Shown here: positions 62,092 to 64,000 of the stretch, in pieces
Position numbering within the stretch: the stretch's first letter is position 1
Layout of the letters: every line of letters starts with the position of its first letter
From: a bacterium
GTDB lineage: Bacteria; Cyanobacteriota; Vampirovibrionia; Gastranaerophilales; Gastranaerophilaceae
Length of the DNA stretch: 64,000 bases
Assembly (NCBI GenBank): GCA_017541465.1
Contig: JAFXYZ010000064.1
Span: 18,885-82,884 of the forward strand
Reading direction: 5' to 3'
Position numbers and translations under genes: made by a program
Notes under the pieces: model-generated
What the model was told of the DNA's origin: nothing
The model's input: only the letters and a program-made list of their open reading frames with translations
The model's database searches: none

Positions 62092-64000
62092 CTATAAACC
62101 CGATTTGATTTCCTTTTGCATTTCGAGCAAAATGTCGTCAAGTTTTGACGAGTCAGTTCCAGCGCCCTGCGCAAAGTTCGGCCTGCCGCCGCCTTTTCCG
62201 CCGGTTGACTGTGCGAGTTTTGAGATAATTCTTCCTGCGTTTACCCCTCTTTTAACAAATGAATCGGAAACTTTGACGAGGAAATTAATCTTGTTATCCA
62301 CCAAATCAGCAAGAACAATAATCGAATCACCCAGTCTGTTTGTTAAAATATCAGCACCAACTTTGAGCATAGCCGGGGCAATAGCCTCAACCTTAGAAAT
62401 AAACAGCTTTCCTCCGTTGACTTCCTCCGCTCTCGATATAAACGACTGGAATTTGCTCTTTGTCTGCTCCTCCTTCAGCGCTTCTATCTCGTTTTGGAGT
62501 GTTTTATTATCCATCGCCATTTTGAGAAGTCTTTCGCCTACTTCGTTTACGGGTACTTTTAATTTTTGTGCGATTAAATCAATAATTTCAGCCTTTTCAT
62601 TCAGTAATTTTAAAGCACTGTTACCGCAAACGAGTTCAATTCTTCTTGTACCCGCAGAAATTGCAGTCTCGGAAACGATTTTGACAAGTCTGATTTCGCC
62701 CGTTGATTTTGCGTGAGTACCGCCGCAGAGTTCTTTTGAAACATCTCCAAATGAAACTACTCTGACATTTTCATCGTATTTTTCTCCGAAAAGTGCCGTT
62801 GCACCCGATTTTTTCGCCATTTCGATGTTCATTATTTCGGTTGTCTGCTTCAGATTTTGGCTTATCCACAAATTCATTAATAATTCAACATCTTTGATTT
62901 CCTGCTTGTTCATAGCGCGCGAGAGAGTAAAATCAAACCTCGTTCTGTCTGCTTCAACGAAGGAGCCTGCCTGATGGACCTCATCGCCAAGCACTTTAAC
63001 TAATGCAGCCTGCAAAAGATGTGCGCATGAGTGGTGGATAGTGATTTGGGCTCTTTTCTCTTTATCGATTTTTGCTTTGACAATATCGCCTGCTTTAATT
63101 TCACCCGCAAGTACCTGAACCCTGTGGACAGAGAGCTTGTTAACCTTAAAAGTATTTAAAACTTCAGCTTTAAAGTTTTCGTTTTCTATAAAGCCCGTAT
63201 CTCCGACCTGACCGCCGCATTCTGCGTAGAACGGGGTTTTGTCGAGGATAACATCTAAAAATCCGTCTGCTTCGACTGTTGCAACTACTTTGCCTTCATC
63301 TTCACTGTTTTCGTAGCCTGTGAAGTTCGTTGAGCCGAATTTGTTTTCTATTTCAACATAAACGAGGTCATCTGTCAGGCTTATTTTATGCGCTGCCGCT
63401 TTTGCGCGCTCTTTTTGTTCGTTCATTTCCTTATTGAAGGCTTCAACATCGACACTTGCGCCTTTTTCTGCCGCAATTTCAACCGTCAGCTCAAGTGGAA
63501 AACCAAAAGTATCATAGAGTTTAAACGCATCAGCTCCGCTTATGACTTTATTGTTCTGAAGAAGCTCTTCCAGGAGCCCGTAGCCTCTGTCGAGAGTGAT
63601 TTTAAACCTTTCTTCTTCCGTTTTGATTACGTGTTTAATCTTTTCTTTATTGCGCTCTAAATCGGGATATGCACCCTTATACTGTTCTATAACTGTATCA
63701 ACAAGGGTATAGAGGAACGGAAGTTCAAGTCCTAAGAGCTTTCCGTGTCTCAGCGCGCGTCTTAAAATCATTCTTAAAACGTAACTTCTTCCCTCATTTC
63801 CCGGCAGAACACCGTCATTGATGAGGAAGGTTACGCATCTTGCGTGGTCTGTTATGATACGGAGTGAAATATCTGTTTTTTGGCTTGATTTATAAGCAAC
63901 ACCCGACATTTTTGAAACTTCATCGAGGATAGGTCTTAATAAATCGGTCTCAAAGGTAGAATCTTTGCCCTGAACAACCATTGCAATACGTTCTAAGCCC
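62092..64000 (-). CDS. alaS: alanyl-tRNA synthetase, N-terminal part outside the window
   Basis: Class II synthetase charging tRNA-Ala. About 635 C-terminal residues are visible, from [11 protein letters not shown] through the tRNA-binding domain ([23 protein letters not shown]-like block), the editing domain with zinc ligands in HHSCAHLL and [11 protein letters not shown], and the C-terminal glycine-rich [15 protein letters not shown]. The catalytic domain and start lie beyond 64000. The full family length is about 870 residues. Confidence 0.95.
   Translation of the reverse strand, partial: [635 protein letters not shown]

Overview
The window reads as an ordinary chromosomal stretch of an AT-rich, diderm (outer-membrane-bearing) bacterium. 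My best inference is a gut member of the non-photosynthetic cyanobacterial sister group (Gastranaerophilales / Melainabacteria, Vampirovibrionia). Supporting observations: atpD and atpC form a separate two-gene unit away from the other ATP synthase genes, as in Cyanobacteria; kdsB, a TolC-like protein, a TonB-dependent receptor and an autotransporter-type barrel imply an LPS-type outer membrane; several lineage-style proteins start with M-x-I-x-x-I and carry an (S/A)FK(G) motif; several prepilin-like proteins are present; none of the three tRNAs encodes CCA. No phage, integrase, insertion sequence or CRISPR array was found.

Layout. 0-10 kb: end of tsaD, coaD with a coiled-coil partner, a GAF-GGDEF diguanylate cyclase, tRNA-Ser, an APC permease, a large prepilin-like protein with YadA-type head repeats and a peptidase S74 tail, a DUF721 protein, a flavodoxin and a CDF metal exporter. 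10-20 kb: a chloramphenicol-acetyltransferase-like gene, tRNA-Arg and tRNA-Lys, a barrel protein, then a vitamin B12 uptake locus (cobalamin riboswitch, BtuB-like receptor, BtuC, BtuD, BtuF), followed by csaB and a PfkB kinase. 20-31 kb: mutL, two SFKG-type membrane proteins, dtd, two small Xre regulators, a kdsB-prmA-accA-accD block and argS. 31-34 kb: a very AT-rich pair of glycosyltransferases. 34-49 kb: LysM, HEAT and membrane-anchored Hsp20-like proteins, a CheR-type methyltransferase, mutS2, a calpain-like protease, a TolC-like protein, a histidine kinase overlapping a MalK-type ABC ATPase, and a BlaI-type repressor. 49-64 kb: atpD-atpC, a prepilin gene, a sigma-70 factor, a double-module SF1 helicase, a nudix-HAD-ispF operon, a second prepilin gene, an activase-like two-gene module, a PH-domain membrane protein and the 3' part of alaS.

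The most interesting signals lie partly outside ordinary gene annotation. (1) The two prepilin genes near 51.1-52.0 kb and 59.2-60.0 kb share a 5' cassette: similar ribosome-binding region, ATG, a short leader ending in PTPP, then a run of exactly eight C. In both genes the pilin frame is displaced by one base relative to that ATG, which suggests phase variation or programmed slippage. (2) A ~100-113 nt structured repeat occurs three times, each directly after a gene, with covarying terminal stems; one copy is read in frame at the 5' end of btuF. (3) Four GTAG-headed hairpins resemble REP elements. (4) A 3'-end duplicate remnant of csaB abuts one of those hairpins. (5) A prepilin leader is fused to an S74 self-processing tail. 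(6) A calpain-like protease has a complete apparent catalytic triad.
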